Positions 1 to 11,311 of a DNA stretch of 64,000 bases are shown piece after piece. The DNA comes from Rhinopomastus cyanomelas (taxonomy: Eukaryota; Chordata; Aves; Bucerotiformes; Rhinopomastidae): positions 806,001 to 870,000 of the forward strand of contig VXBP01008606.1 in NCBI GenBank assembly GCA_013400115.1, in the 5' to 3' direction. The notes beneath the pieces are model-generated. The model had not been told where the DNA came from, did not search any database, and was given only the letters and a program-made list of their open reading frames with translations. Position numbers and translations under genes: made by a program. How positions within the stretch are numbered: the first letter of the stretch is position 1; every line of letters starts with the position of its first letter.

Positions 1-864
1 CTGCAAGGGCAGGCTCAAGGGCAGCTGTGAGATGGGGTAGCTGGGTGTGGGTGCAGGATCGCTTAGCCCTTGCTTCCAGCCAGTCAAGAGAGTGTTTGCC
101 AGACTTGGTTGGAGCTGGCTCTGCCCCAGTGCAGCCACCTGCATCTGCCCTTGGAGGAGGAGGCAGAGTGAACCGAGGTTTATTTCAAGGGAAGCGCAGA
201 GGGAGCTGCTAACCTCAGGAGCACCAGCTACTCTCCAAATCCCACAGTAATATTTGTTCTTTTCAGTTATTCTCCTGTTTTCTTCTATGATGGTTTCTGT
301 CGTCCTTCAGACAGAGTAGGGATGCAGTTCAAGCTTTGGAAAGATTCCAGGCTGAAGTCTGACACAGAACCCCTTGACAATTGCTTTCTAGTCTTCAGTT
401 GAACATTAATTTTACACCAGTGTTCAGACCTCTTCTAGTTCATGTTCACTCACTATCCTACCAGAAGTGGGTAGGATTTGCATCCTCTTATTTGTCAATG
501 GTTGTTTTACTTGGCTTAGCTCCTTCTTACGTCTGCTACCTGCTCTCCAGCTACTCAAACTTAGTCACTTGTCTGATCAGGACTTTTGTCTTTTTTTTGG
601 ATATTAACTTTTGCATCTCCTCCATTCAGCACAGAACTCACTACCTGCCGTGGTTGTACCAAGAAACTGTCAAGCTAAGGTATGTAAGCCAAGAATGGAA
701 GTAGGATGTGACTTTTAGCTCTTCATGGAGGAAAAGGTTTAACAACGTGCACTTTGTGCACTCTGTAGACTCAGAAGGCAAATAAGCCTGTCGGTATTGT
801 GTTCATAATGATGTTTGGGGTTAGGCCATGACATTTAGAGCTGGATGTATTACAGCACCATTTA
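1..864. other. Unassigned single-copy DNA
   Basis: No repeat family or exon was recognised. The first 240 bases are moderately GC-rich. An open frame of 107 codons at 381-704 (+) is hydrophobic and Ser/Leu/Tyr-rich, matches no family I know, and is best taken as a chance frame. The window edge prevents judging what lies to the left. Confidence 0.5.
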
Positions 865-1460
865 AGATTCAGCTTTCATACACCTCCAATCTCTTCGTAT
901 TTGAGCCTCTTTCTTCAAAACATACTGCTTCTATGAGACTGAAGAATCTGATCATGTTTAATCTTGGGGAACTCAGTTAAGCCAGTACCTAATCTTTCTC
1001 TAACCTCACCTTTATTCTTTCTTGTTCAGCTTTCACTTTTTCCTGTCCAGATCTTTGATTCCTGTTAGTAAACCATAGATGGAAACTGGGCAGGCTGGTC
1101 ACAGAATCACAGAAACACATCACATAGGGATTGGAAGAGACCTTAAAGATCTTCTAGTTCAATCCACCTGCCACAGAAGGACCTCCTAGATCAAGTCACA
1201 CAGGAACATACCCAGGCGGGTTTTAAATGTCTCCAGGGAAGGAGACTCCATAACCTCCCCTGGCAGCCCCTTCCAGTGCTCTGTCACCCTCACCACGAAG
1301 AAGTTCCTTCTGATATTTCTGTGGAATATCCTATGTTCTAGCTCACACCCGTTACCCCTTGCCCTATCATTAGATGACACTGAGCAGAGCCTGGCTCCAT
1401 CCTCCTGACACCCACCCTTCACATACTTATAAACATTAATGAGGTCACCCCTCAGTCTCC
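865..1460. repeat. Direct duplication, copy A (probable assembly artefact)
   Basis: This 596-base block is repeated almost exactly at 1462-2060, the two being separated by a single N. Bases 961-1460 are identical to 1561-2060 over 500 positions. The first ~95 bases differ by two substitutions and one 3-base indel. The block holds a unique segment followed by the start of a minus-strand CR1, so the repeat is not simply two CR1 insertions. Confidence 0.95.
1099..1460 (-). mobile_element. CR1 LINE 3' end, cut off at an N (copy A)
   Basis: Read on the minus strand, this ends in the CR1 octamer tail and runs back through the 3' UTR into the ORF2 reverse-transcriptase C-terminus. The 3' signature (GGGATTGGAAGAGACCTTAA with CTAGTTCAAT, as read on the plus strand) marks a subgroup shared with the copies at 39,357 and 44,893. 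The element stops at the N rather than at a biological 5' truncation, because the same element continues in copy B. It is non-functional. Confidence 0.93.
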
Positions 1461-1461
1461 N
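1461..1461. other. Single ambiguous base N at a duplication joint
   Basis: The N sits exactly between copy A (865-1460) and copy B (1462-2060). A one-base N between two near-identical overlapping ends is the typical trace of a scaffold joint whose overlapping contig ends were not merged. Confidence 0.9.
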
Positions 1462-2060
1462 AGATTCAGCTTTCATACACCTCCAATCTCTTTGTATTTG
1501 AGCCTCTCTCTTCAAAACATACTGCTTCTATGAGACTGAAGAATCTGATCCCCATGTTTAATCTTGGGGAACTCAGTTAAGCCAGTACCTAATCTTTCTC
1601 TAACCTCACCTTTATTCTTTCTTGTTCAGCTTTCACTTTTTCCTGTCCAGATCTTTGATTCCTGTTAGTAAACCATAGATGGAAACTGGGCAGGCTGGTC
1701 ACAGAATCACAGAAACACATCACATAGGGATTGGAAGAGACCTTAAAGATCTTCTAGTTCAATCCACCTGCCACAGAAGGACCTCCTAGATCAAGTCACA
1801 CAGGAACATACCCAGGCGGGTTTTAAATGTCTCCAGGGAAGGAGACTCCATAACCTCCCCTGGCAGCCCCTTCCAGTGCTCTGTCACCCTCACCACGAAG
1901 AAGTTCCTTCTGATATTTCTGTGGAATATCCTATGTTCTAGCTCACACCCGTTACCCCTTGCCCTATCATTAGATGACACTGAGCAGAGCCTGGCTCCAT
2001 CCTCCTGACACCCACCCTTCACATACTTATAAACATTAATGAGGTCACCCCTCAGTCTCC
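1462..2060. repeat. Direct duplication, copy B
   Basis: This 599-base second copy of 865-1460 is 3 bases longer because of an indel near 1550. The CR1 in it continues without a break past 2060 into unique sequence, so copy B is the version joined to the real right flank. Confidence 0.95.
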
Positions 2061-2290
2061 TTTTTTCCAAGCTCAAGAGACCCAGTTTTCTCAGCCTTTC
2101 CTCATCAGGGAGATGCTCCACTCCCTTTATCATCTTTGTGGCTCTGCACTGGACACTCTTGAGCTGAGAGGCCCAGAGCTAGACACAATAGTCCAGATGT
2201 GGTCTTACCAGGGCACCATGGAGTGGGAGAAGAACATCTCTTGATCTGCTAACCTTCCTCTCTTTTGATCCACCCCAGGATGCCATTGGA
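1699..2290 (-). mobile_element. CR1 LINE, 5'-truncated, about 590 bp (copy B)
   Basis: This is the fuller version of the element at 1099. On the minus strand it encodes remnants of the CR1 ORF2 C-terminus (an open frame at 1786-2133 with RLRGDLINVYKYVKGGCQED and NFFVVRVTEHWKGLP), then the 3' UTR and tail. The 5' end, near 2290, lies within the part that normally reads as RT C-terminal coding sequence. Confidence 0.95.
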
Positions 2291-2703
2291 CCATGGAAAT
2301 AAAAACAGTGCCCAGGGCTTGTGCAGACCTTTGGCCAAGTCTGGGCTCATCTCTAACAAGGGAGCAACTTTCCCAGGCCAGGGTACCATCTGCATTTGCA
2401 CTGTATCTTTGAAAATGGCACATTGCTGCGAGCACCAGCGCGATGATTTAAGTGAGCTAAATAAAGACATCTTAATGTCAAAAAAGTAAGAGGAACACGA
2501 GGAATACCAGCAGAGATTTAAGACAGACTGCAAATTAAAGGGCACAGTATAGAGGCTGATGATGTTTAAGGGTAAAAAAAAAACCATGCAGAAAGCACAC
2601 TTTATGTCTCACCTGCTTGAGAAGAAGCAGGAAACCTTCCTTGGATCTAAGACGTTGAACTTCACTGCAAAGTCTTTCTGAGCCAAACATTTGGGCTAGA
2701 TGA
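2291..2703. other. Unassigned single-copy DNA
   Basis: A short spacer between two CR1 copies. I see no recognisable gene or repeat in it. Overlapping short open frames on both strands are chance frames. Confidence 0.4.
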
Positions 2704-2790
2704 CTAGTCCAAATTTGGACTAGATTGGACTAGATGATCTTTCAAGGTCCCTTCCAATCCCTAATGAGTCTATGATTCTATGATTTCATG
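2704..2790 (+). mobile_element. CR1 LINE 3' end, very short
   Basis: Contains only the last ~80 bases of a plus-strand CR1 (GGACTAGATGATCTTTCAAG, then TTCCAATCCC and TCTATGATTCTATGA). Its 5' side is scrambled: the GGACTAGAT motif is repeated and part is inverted, giving a perfect 20-bp palindrome at 2704-2723. Confidence 0.9.
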
Positions 2791-2894
2791 AGTTTCCATT
2801 GAAATAAAGTACTTGCCTTCGCTTTGGTGGATACCAGGGTGGGTCCAGACACAAACACCAGACAAATTCAGAATTCCTCTTTGTGAGTTTGTTG

Positions 2895-3018
2895 GCCGAG
2901 GGCCCTGAGTAACCTGATCTAGTGAAGGTCTTGTCCCTGCCTGTGCAGGAGGGTTGGAACTAGATGATCTTGAAGGTCCCTTCCAACCCTGGCTACCTGA
3001 TGATTCTATGATTCTATA
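2895..3018 (+). mobile_element. Old CR1 LINE 3' end
   Basis: A diverged plus-strand 3' end: GGTTGGAACTAGATGATCTT, then TTCCAACCC and an ATTCTATGATTCTAT tail. The CTGCCTGTGCAGG stretch matches the older CR1 group whose minus-strand form reads CCATGGGCAGGG, as at 31,243. Confidence 0.88.
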
Positions 3019-5603
3019 TTAACGTAGTGATCCCACTCCAGGTATAATGTGAGCAGACCAAGAATAATTGAGTATAGGCTTTAGAAATCTGGATTAAACC
3101 CAGAAATGGACATTTGGGGGGTTCCTCCACCCCCTTTAATATTTTGTTTTTCACGAGCCTTTTCAAGCTGGAGCTTGGCTCGTAGGTTTGCGAGCTTTGC
3201 TGTGTGGCTGGGAATGCTAATAATTACTTCTGAAAGATAAAAATATGAAACTCTTGGATAGTAACATGGCTGTAGGGGTTTAATGAACTCCCTTGGGGCT
3301 ACCCAAATTGCAAGAGCAGCCAGCATTACATCACTTGATGGGGATACAAGATGTGTTTGGAATAATCACGTGAAATTAAGGCAAGTGATAATTGTAGTGG
3401 TTTCCCCATATTTTTCTGTACATAAGCAAACTGCCACTGCTCAGGATTTGTTAATACAATAAGCAACCCCCCAGAAATTTAGGTTTTACAAGTAAAAGAA
3501 ACATTCTTATGCTTGTTTACAATGGTTCTTTGCTAAAATTACCTAAAAAAGTTATTGTTTTTACATCAGCAATATTTAATGTAATAAAATTTAAATTACA
3601 TTATCAAAAATGATCAATCATTATTTAAAATGATCCATCCGATGGCCAGCAGGATACCTAAACCCTACTGTAAAACATGAAATAAGTATCTGTTAATGCA
3701 ATAAACCCACTTAATAAAAGTTGCTTTCGTATTCAAAACCAAAATATTAAAGCATCCATATCTGAAAGTCAAAAGTGAAAGAATAAATTAACTAAGGTTA
3801 AGAACCTTGCGGCAGCTGACTAACAAAGCTCTAGGGCATTATAAAATTTCATGCTCTTGTAATAAAATGGATAAGGAATTGGCTGGAAGACCAGTAAAAG
3901 TTAAAATAAATGAACATAAAGTAGATGAAAAAGCCTGACACGACTGAGACCACAAATGTGTAAAAACCAAAGACACAGTTTTAAGCCATTAGAGGACTGA
4001 ATTAAATGCAAAATGAATCCTAGTAGTAAATTAATAGAAAATTACAAAGGTAAATGAGCTCTGCTTCACCATTACAGAAAACTTTTTACATCATTTTTAT
4101 ATCACTTCTTTTTCCTGGTCCTTGAAAACACAGAAGTGTGATGAGTTAAATTCTGGCACATGCCCAAACCAGAAATAATTCTTAATACCTCTGCATACAG
4201 AAAAGTCATATTTTATAGCAAAGACATGATCGTGCAAGACTGTTCCCACTTAAGAAAAGGTGGGAGCAATTTACCATTTAGATCTTTGTAAAAAATGGTT
4301 GGATAGAGTGTGTGAAAGTTTTGCTCTAAAGCGCAGTCCCACTTTTGTTTCTGTGACTCTTCAGAAGGAGTGATGGAGAAAGCCTTTTGTTATTATTTCT
4401 TCATCAGTGGATAAGGAGGAAAGACATGATAAACAGGTAGAGGGATTGAAGATGCTGAAGAGGATATCAAAACTTAAAGCAGAGACAACATTTTCCTCAC
4501 AGACTACAAGGCAGTCAAAATCTATAATGTTTGCAAGGTCAAATGTAGTCAAAATGCAGAAGCAAACAGACCTCTGGTATCAATGCTCTTTGTTCACTGG
4601 CTCAGGAGGTGTTCACTGACCACTTTTGTATTTGGAAAACTTGTCCATGATGTAGACGTGGCAAAACTTTGCGTGGTGTCAGCTCTGCAGGTGGTGATGG
4701 ATCCAGCCTGACTCCCAATTAAAAGAAAATATGGGAGGGGAGAAGGAAAACACCTCTGACCTCAAAGCATTGGACCCCAAAATGCTCAAAGGTGGTTTCA
4801 CAGGTGATGCTGGATCCATTTGATCTGGTTACAGAGCCTTCACGCTCTTTATTCCAGTGGGGTGTTGCCTTCTGACAGTAGTGTCCTACACTGAGATAGG
4901 TTCTTGTCTGGTCTTTGCAATCCAATGTGTTAAGAGAGTAATTAATCACTGCAGGTGTAATCCATCTGTCTGCAAATGTCTACTAAGAGACTTTCTGTGT
5001 AAACTGAGTTGCACTTTCAGTTTTGAAAAGTTCCAAGTCACACAGGACCAAATCACCTCCCTCATACTAAGTGACAGCCAGGTGTAAGACGTTGGTTGTT
5101 GTCTTAGCAGTACATTGTCCACCACGGGCTTCAAAACAAACAAAGGGCTAATGTTTTTCTAAAATCATGAGCTTACTGCTTTACACATGCAACGTGAGTG
5201 ATTAGAAACAAATGATCTATGTGCTGGCTGTGCCTGTCTCTTTAGGGGCAGAAGTACAGAGGTGTCTTAGGGCTCTCAGCCAAAGTCAGGTTTCAGCTAC
5301 TTTGAGAAACTGTCTTGCTCCAATTCTTACTTTTGTTTTGGCCTTCAGTGCTGTTTGTGGGGTTTTTCAGCCACGGGCTGCTCCAGAGTAGGGATATCAG
5401 TGTTCAAGACTTAGCACAGCTCCATGTTTACCTCACTGTCATCTCCATAGGAAGCTATTCTTTTGTTTTTTGGAGGAGAACCCTAAACGCTCTGTTGAGC
5501 AAACCTCAAGCTTCCACAGTAACAACATGTGGTTTGCTGGAGGCAAGAGCAGTAGTAGATTAGGAGACTTGGTACTGTAACACCATGCTGTAGCTGCAAG
5601 GAG
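3019..5603. other. Unassigned DNA, AT-rich in its first half
   Basis: Bases ~3,340-4,110 are strongly AT-rich with many TAAA/ATTT runs. The rest is ordinary composition. No exon, repeat family or RNA gene was recognised. Short open frames near 4,407, 4,857 and 5,315 show no family motif. Confidence 0.45.
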
Positions 5604-5850
5604 TCACAGAATTGCAAATGTGGGAAGAGACCTACAAGATCATCCAGTCCAACTGTCAGCTTGACCCCACCATGCCCACTAAATCATGTCCCCCAGGGCC
5701 ACCTCTACTCATTTTTTGAATGCTGCCAGGGATAGTGACTCCACCACCTCCTTGGACAGCCTGTTCCAATACTTCACCACTCTTTCAGTGAAGAGTAATT
5801 ATTTAATGATGGATTGATCTACAGGCATGACAGCATGACAATAAGACCCT
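5604..5850 (-). mobile_element. Old CR1 LINE fragment
   Basis: A diverged minus-strand CR1 recognised by GTGGGAAGAGACC, GATCATCCAGTCCAACTGTC, ACCATGCCCACTAAATCATG and CAGCCTGTTCCAATACTTCA read on the plus strand. It differs markedly from the young group in 3' UTR sequence and lacks a clear octamer tail, so it is an older subfamily. Confidence 0.9.
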
Positions 5851-8449
5851 CCTCAGTTTGCTTCTTTTCTCTTTTATGGACCTTCTTTTCTCTCCTGAGT
5901 GACTGAGAAGGCTCGTGCAAATGGGAAGGCTGGTTTAGCCATGTCTGTGGATGGTTTGCTGGACGCCATGAGCAGTGCTAACAGAGCAGCACTGAGCTCT
6001 GAAGCACAGCAATGTGCTCCTGGGCAAGGATTCCCTCAGGGGGCAGAAGTGTAGGTCAAGAATATGAATGATTATAGTTTCCAGTTTTAAAATGCAACCT
6101 GAGTAGTTGTTTTGTGATAGTTACACAAATACATGAGACAGCATCTAATTATTTTGCCAATTTTAGCCAGATTCATTCAGGTAGAAAAACCACAGTAACT
6201 TTTGGATGGAAAACTTTGAAAATGAGCCAGTTAAACTCTTCTGAAATTAAGAAGCTAGTGGAAAAAGTTAAAGTTCAACAGTGTTAGTGATAATGGACTC
6301 CTGCACCGGCTTTCGAATTTTTTTGCCAGAGTACCATCACTTCTCTTCATTAACAAACTGTCCTGCTCCTTTTTCTAGACCAGAGCTAGTACATCAATCT
6401 GACCATTTCTAATGAGATATAGGATAATACTGCATGGACCAGCCTTGCTTGTCAGCCACTGCCTGATGGGTTTAAAGTAAGAAACGATCCTTCATTAATT
6501 AACCTTCACTTTCTATGTAGATTCACTCATTGAGATGCAGGTAATTAAACCAAGGTCATTTCAAGGACCGATGAGGGGGGAAAACAGCAATGCAAAGGTG
6601 GTGTGGTTGTTTTGATAGAAGGCTTTCTCTACAGTTGCTTCTGTGTAAGACTTACGCATACGAAGGTGGCCTGTTTGGAAAAGAGGAAGTCACATTCTAT
6701 TTTAACTTGCCATCCTAAGGCTAAACAGGCTTTGGAGTTAACTTTACAGACTTTTCATGGCTTTTAGGATTGATCAGGAAAAGGTAAACTCAAGAAAACT
6801 CAGGATAAAAAAATCATCTTCTGTGGAACAAAGTCAGGAGTGAACTTCCTGGGAGGGCCTGACAGCGACTCAAATATTCCTGCAAAAAGGCTCTCAGCCT
6901 CGCCTCTCATTTTAAAGTAATATTCACCAATTAAGAAAGAACTACTTTGGCTAGAAAACTTGGTGTAGAAAACAGAAGTATAATTTGTCCTTGCGTTCAC
7001 GCTCATTTCACTGCCTCTTAACCCTTACAAACACGATGATGCAAATCTGCTGAGAGCTGGGCAACGCGAGCAGCTACTCGCTCATCCACGAGTACGAGAC
7101 TCCAATTATGAAGCCACTGTAGCTTGGGGATATAACAGCATTTTCTGCAGCTCCTCCAAATTAGCTCTTACACCAGTCCTAGACACGTGAAGTTACAAAC
7201 TTTGATCACTGTTGAGAGCAAAGTGAATATATTGAACCCTCAAATAGCCTTTAGCTCTTTCCAAGTGGCTCCCTTATAATTTGAGTGCTAGATTAAAGTT
7301 GTATGTTATAGATTTTAATAACTCTCTTCCATTTGGTTTGCTGAGTACCACTTGCTGAGGATTATATGACCTGCTCACCAGCATGTCCCATTATGGGCAC
7401 TTAACCTTGAAAGTTGTAAAGAGGGAACATTTAATCTGTTAAACACAGTCAGAATCAGAAGGTTATATAATTACAGGTAATTTGGCTTAGCGCTCCGAAT
7501 ACTCACCAATTATCAAAATACATTTCACTGAAAAATCTATTCTCCCGGAATGGAGAAGAAATTATAAATATTGAAAAACTTGAGTACCGGAGAAGAGAAA
7601 TATTTGCTCAAACATATAAATAAATTTGTTTCAATTAAGGCCTCCCATCAACGTCAGTAAACTTCTGCAAGCACGGGTACGCAAGGAACCAAACTGAACA
7701 CCAACAGTAATGCAGCATTACTAGGAGTAGATAGGAATGAATTTTAAATTCCTTGTCCACAAACATTCCTGATGGGTACACATTACAGTGGAGTTACTCA
7801 CACGGACTCGATTCACACACTGAGCACAGCCTGTATTTTGATATTTGAGTGAACAACAGACATCAGAAGTGAAGAGGATTCAGAAAATTCACAATTTCCT
7901 TGTGGAAATCCTACAGCAAGGGAAACAGCAACTTTGTCTTGGTATTAAATAAAAAAATCAATACAATTAAAAGCTTAGAAAAATAGGAAATAATTCACCC
8001 CGGAGAAAAAAGTCTGATAACACAACAGATAATAATTGTGATGTTTAAAGCTCTGCAAGAAAGCATTCGGTTTTTACAGGGATGAGGGCCACAATGACAC
8101 AATATACAGATTCCAAAAGGCTTATTCATTCTGATTTTAAGATAATTGATATTTCAGTTAAGAGATTTTATTTTTCTGTGACATTTCACCATCCACAGGT
8201 GTTTCTGTACCTTTAAAACAACTTATCTGAGGAAGTAAAGATTCAGCTGTAGTAGTGTTGTTGTGAAAGCAGTAGAATCAGATTTAAGGAGATGATCTTG
8301 GTGTTTTGTAATATATAAATATTTGAGAAAAGGAGCACATAATATTTAAGAAATGGAGCTAGAGAGTGAGATAATAAATTAGCTGCCCAAATGAGAGTGT
8401 CTAATACTCTCAGGATACATATCAACTTTCCATAAGGAACTAACACTGA
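5851..8449. other. Unassigned single-copy DNA
   Basis: 2.6 kb with no recognisable repeat or coding exon. Bases 7,440-8,240 are AT-rich. Segments around 7,100-7,350 have the even, motif-dense look of conserved non-coding DNA, but that impression cannot be tested here. Confidence 0.4.
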
Positions 8450-8782
8450 ATCGAAGAATCATAGAATCATCATGGCTGGAAAGGACCTCCAGGATCATTA
8501 AGTCCAACCCTCATCCCAGCATCTCCCTAACCCCTAGACCATGGCCTCAAGTGCTTCTAGCTACTTGGTTTTCAAACACCTCCAGGGATGCTGACTCTAC
8601 CACCTTGCTGGGCAACCTGTTCCAGTGCTCAACCACTCTCTCAGTAGAGAACTTCTTCCTAATATCCAGTCTAAACCTTCCGTGATGCAACTTGAGGCCA
8701 TTTCCTCTTGTCCTATCATTAGTAATCTGGGAGAAGAGACCAGTCCCACTACAATCTCATTTTAGGAGGTTATAGAGAGAAG
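8450..8782 (-). mobile_element. Old CR1 LINE, 3' part (split by a younger CR1)
   Basis: Reads on the minus strand as the 3' half of an older CR1 (ATCATGGCTGGAAAGGACCT, CTAACCCCTAGACCATGG, CAACCTGTTCCAGTGCTCAA on the plus strand). It breaks off inside the RT C-terminal part at about 8,782 and resumes at 9,137, with a plus-strand CR1 in between. Confidence 0.93.
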
Positions 8783-9136
8783 AGGAGACTGAGAGGTGAC
8801 CTCATTATTGTCTGTAAATATTTGAAGGGTGGGTGTCAGGAGGATGGAGCCAGGCTCTTCTCAATGTCATCTAGTGATAGGATGAGGGGCAATGGGTGTA
8901 AACTGGAACACAGGAGGTTCCACATCAATATGAGAAGGAACTTCTTCACAATGAGGGTGACGGAGCACTGTAACAGGTTGCCCCAGGGGAGTTGTGGAGT
9001 CTTCTTCTCTGGAGATGTTTAAGACCCACCTGGATGTGTTCCTGTGTGACTTGGTCTGGGTGATCCTGCTGTGTCAGGGGGATTGGACTGGATGATCTTT
9101 CGAGGGCCCTTCCAATCCCTAATGATTCTGTGATTA
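8783..9136 (+). mobile_element. Young CR1 LINE, nested in an older CR1
   Basis: A 5'-truncated plus-strand copy running from GAGGAGACTGAGAGGTGACC through the ORF2 end (open frame 8,822-9,022) and 3' UTR to the tail ATGATTCTGTGATT. It lies in reverse orientation inside the older element, which continues on both sides. It is therefore the later insertion. Confidence 0.95.
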
Positions 9137-9255
9137 ATAAGGTCTCATCTCAGCACCCTCTTCTCTAAACTAAATAACCCCAGTTCCCTCAGCTGCTCCC
9201 CACAGATCCTGTTTTCCAGACCTCTCCCCAGCCTTGTTGCCCTTCTCTGGAAATG
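9137..9255 (-). mobile_element. Old CR1 LINE, 5' remainder of the split copy
   Basis: Continues the element at 8450-8782. AATAAGGTCTCATCTCAGCA and AACCCCAGTTCCCTCAGCTG follow directly in the CR1 order once the 354-base insertion is removed. The element ends at the CCTTCTCTGG motif. Confidence 0.92.
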
Positions 9256-10234
9256 ATGAAGACATCCTGTGGCTGTAGTAACATGGAGCAACACTCGTAG
9301 TAACGTAGAGTAGCTCTTGAACATACAAGGCACACAAAGTCCTTTAAGGCAGTGGCATCAGATGATGCTGCAGGAACTCCATTTTGGGCCTCCAAATCAA
9401 ATCCTCACTTCGTAAATGAGCCTGGGAGTTGTCATGTCCTCTGCAAGTGTGCTGGTGTTCCAGCACAGCACGGCACGGGCACCAACTCCGTTACGCTGGC
9501 TCACACGCACGTGGGGCTTACACGCTTGTGAGCAGCCCAGTGCCCAGTCAGACCTGCACCGGGCACAACACCCACCTCCCATGAATTACAGTGACTGAAA
9601 AAACCAGCAATTTGAGCTGCATTTCGTTTGGAAATTTGAATTTTCAGCACCACCAACATTTTTCCCAGGAAGGCAACACTGTCAAAATGTTTTGTTTATG
9701 CAAAGCTCGAAAAGGCAAAAAATGCCAAACAAACTAAAAATATGAAGTCAGCTGAACCTGAATGGAGCTCCAATTACACCCATTTTTTTAAAGCTTATGC
9801 GAAAGTGTTTGAGCTTAATTAGGTTAAGCTATTTCAAAGCATGCCCAGTTGTTGTAATTTGTTTATGGTACAGAGTTGCTCTTTGATCATGGATGTTCAT
9901 TTTTATAGAAACCCTGTTATCAGTCTCTGGATAAGAACTGAAACGAACAGCGTTTGTGGTAAGGAAATGGGGAAAAAAAATTGAGAAGCTCAGAAAATAG
10001 CTGTCTTATTAATCAAAGAAAGATGAGGCTTGATTTAGCGTGTGGTGGCAGGAGGCTAAACACATTATTTTTTAAGAAATAAAGGGCAACTAAAGTGTGT
10101 TCACTTACACATCCTGCCTAAGATGTGGTGGTCATTGGAGTGTCTTTAGGAACCTGATATCTGGTCTGAGTTTGGACTGTGCTGGTTGATAGGTGAAATG
10201 CCTACAGAACCCACTCAGAGTTTCTGTCCTTCAA
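9256..10234. other. Unassigned single-copy DNA
   Basis: No recognisable repeat or exon. Overlapping open frames near 9,400-9,600 on both strands reflect a locally GC-rich stretch and carry no family motif. Confidence 0.4.
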
Positions 10235-10343
10235 AATCACAGAATCACAGACTATTAGGGATTGGAAGGGACCTCAAAAGACCATCTAGTCCAATCCCCT
10301 CTGCCACAGCAGGATCACCTAGACCAAGTTACACAAGAACATA
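10235..10343 (-). mobile_element. Young CR1 LINE 3' end
   Basis: 109 bases of a minus-strand copy with tail (CACAGAATCACAG) and the 3' UTR (GGGATTGGAAGGGACCTCAA, CCACAGCAGGATCACCTAGA). It faces two plus-strand CR1 3' ends at 10,405-10,708, forming an inverted-repeat cluster. Confidence 0.95.
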
Positions 10344-10404
10344 ACCTTCTATTCATTCTCACAGAAGGAGAAAACAAAGCTTTCTCCATCCTTGAAATTG
10401 CTGT

Positions 10405-10575
10405 TTGCACTGGAATGGGCTGTCCAGGGAGGTTGTGGCGTCTTCTTCTCTGGAGACATTTAAAACCTGCCTGGATATGTTCCTGCATGACTGGATGTAG
10501 GGAATCCTCCTGTAGCAGGGGGATTGGATTGAATGATCTTTCAAGGTCCCTTCCAATCCCTATTGTTCTGTGATT
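10405..10575 (+). mobile_element. Young CR1 LINE 3' end
   Basis: Starts inside the last codons of ORF2 (GGAATGGGCTGTCCAGGGAG), carries the 3' UTR and ends TTGTTCTGTGATT. A second CR1 3' end begins at the very next base. Confidence 0.95.
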
Positions 10576-10708
10576 AAAACCCACCTGGATGTGCTCCTGT
10601 ACAACTTGGTCTAGGTGATCCTGCTGTGTCAGGGGGATTGGACTAGATGATCTTTTGAGGTCCCTTCCAATCCTTATGATTTTAAGATTCTATGATTCTG
10701 TGATTCTA
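10576..10708 (+). mobile_element. Young CR1 LINE 3' end, abutting the previous copy
   Basis: Begins AAAACCCACCTGGATGTGCT directly after the tail of the preceding CR1 and ends in an extended octamer tail (TTCTATGATTCTGTGATTCT). The head-to-tail arrangement suggests insertion into, or priming from, the octamer tail of an earlier copy. Confidence 0.95.
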
Positions 10709-11311
10709 ATATTTTTAAAATATTTTACAATAAAGGTGAAAAAGGTGCAACATAGTCTAACTGTCTCCAAGAAAATACTCTGGCTCTTCATTTTTAAAAA
10801 TGGACTTTAGCTGTTATTGCAATTGGGTAATAAGAACGTACCGAGACCATCTTTATTTAAAAGCATGAATCTAGGTTAGAGGCTGTGGGCTGCCTCTTTC
10901 AGCTTCTCTCCCTTTTCTTTTTTTGTTTTTGTTTAAATCTTTTACGTGGTAAGATGGGTGCATTAGCTGCACCGTTTTCTAGCTCAAGATCATCCAAAAT
11001 ACATGAATACATCTTGGCCTTTGGGAAGGGCTGTATTCACAGAGCATTTAAATAAGTTTTTTTTAGATATTGCATGAAGATATTTTTGCACTCATAGGGG
11101 AATAATGCAGCTCTGTCTATGGTTCCCTGTACCAGCAAAGTTATCTCTCTTTGGAACGTGCTACAGAACCGATAAGAGCTTCATATGCAAAAATTGAGAG
11201 CTTTACGATCAAACTGCGTTCAGCTTTTCTTTAACGGCACCGATAACATGAGCTGCCTGTAGCACCCTTGTATGTCCGAGGATGCCATGGTTGGTCATCT
11301 CTGGGCAAAAT
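10709..11311. other. Unassigned, AT-rich single-copy DNA
   Basis: About 600 bases with no recognisable repeat beyond T- and A-rich runs near 10,905-10,935 and 11,055. No exon seen. Confidence 0.4.

Noticed and set aside
381..704. Hydrophobic 107-codon frame as a possible membrane protein exon
   Set aside because: The hydrophobic content comes from T-rich sequence. There is no clear transmembrane protein family and no supporting exon nearby.
865..2060. True tandem segmental duplication
   Set aside because: The single N at the joint and the allele-like differences make an assembly artefact more likely. Kept as a finding with a test.
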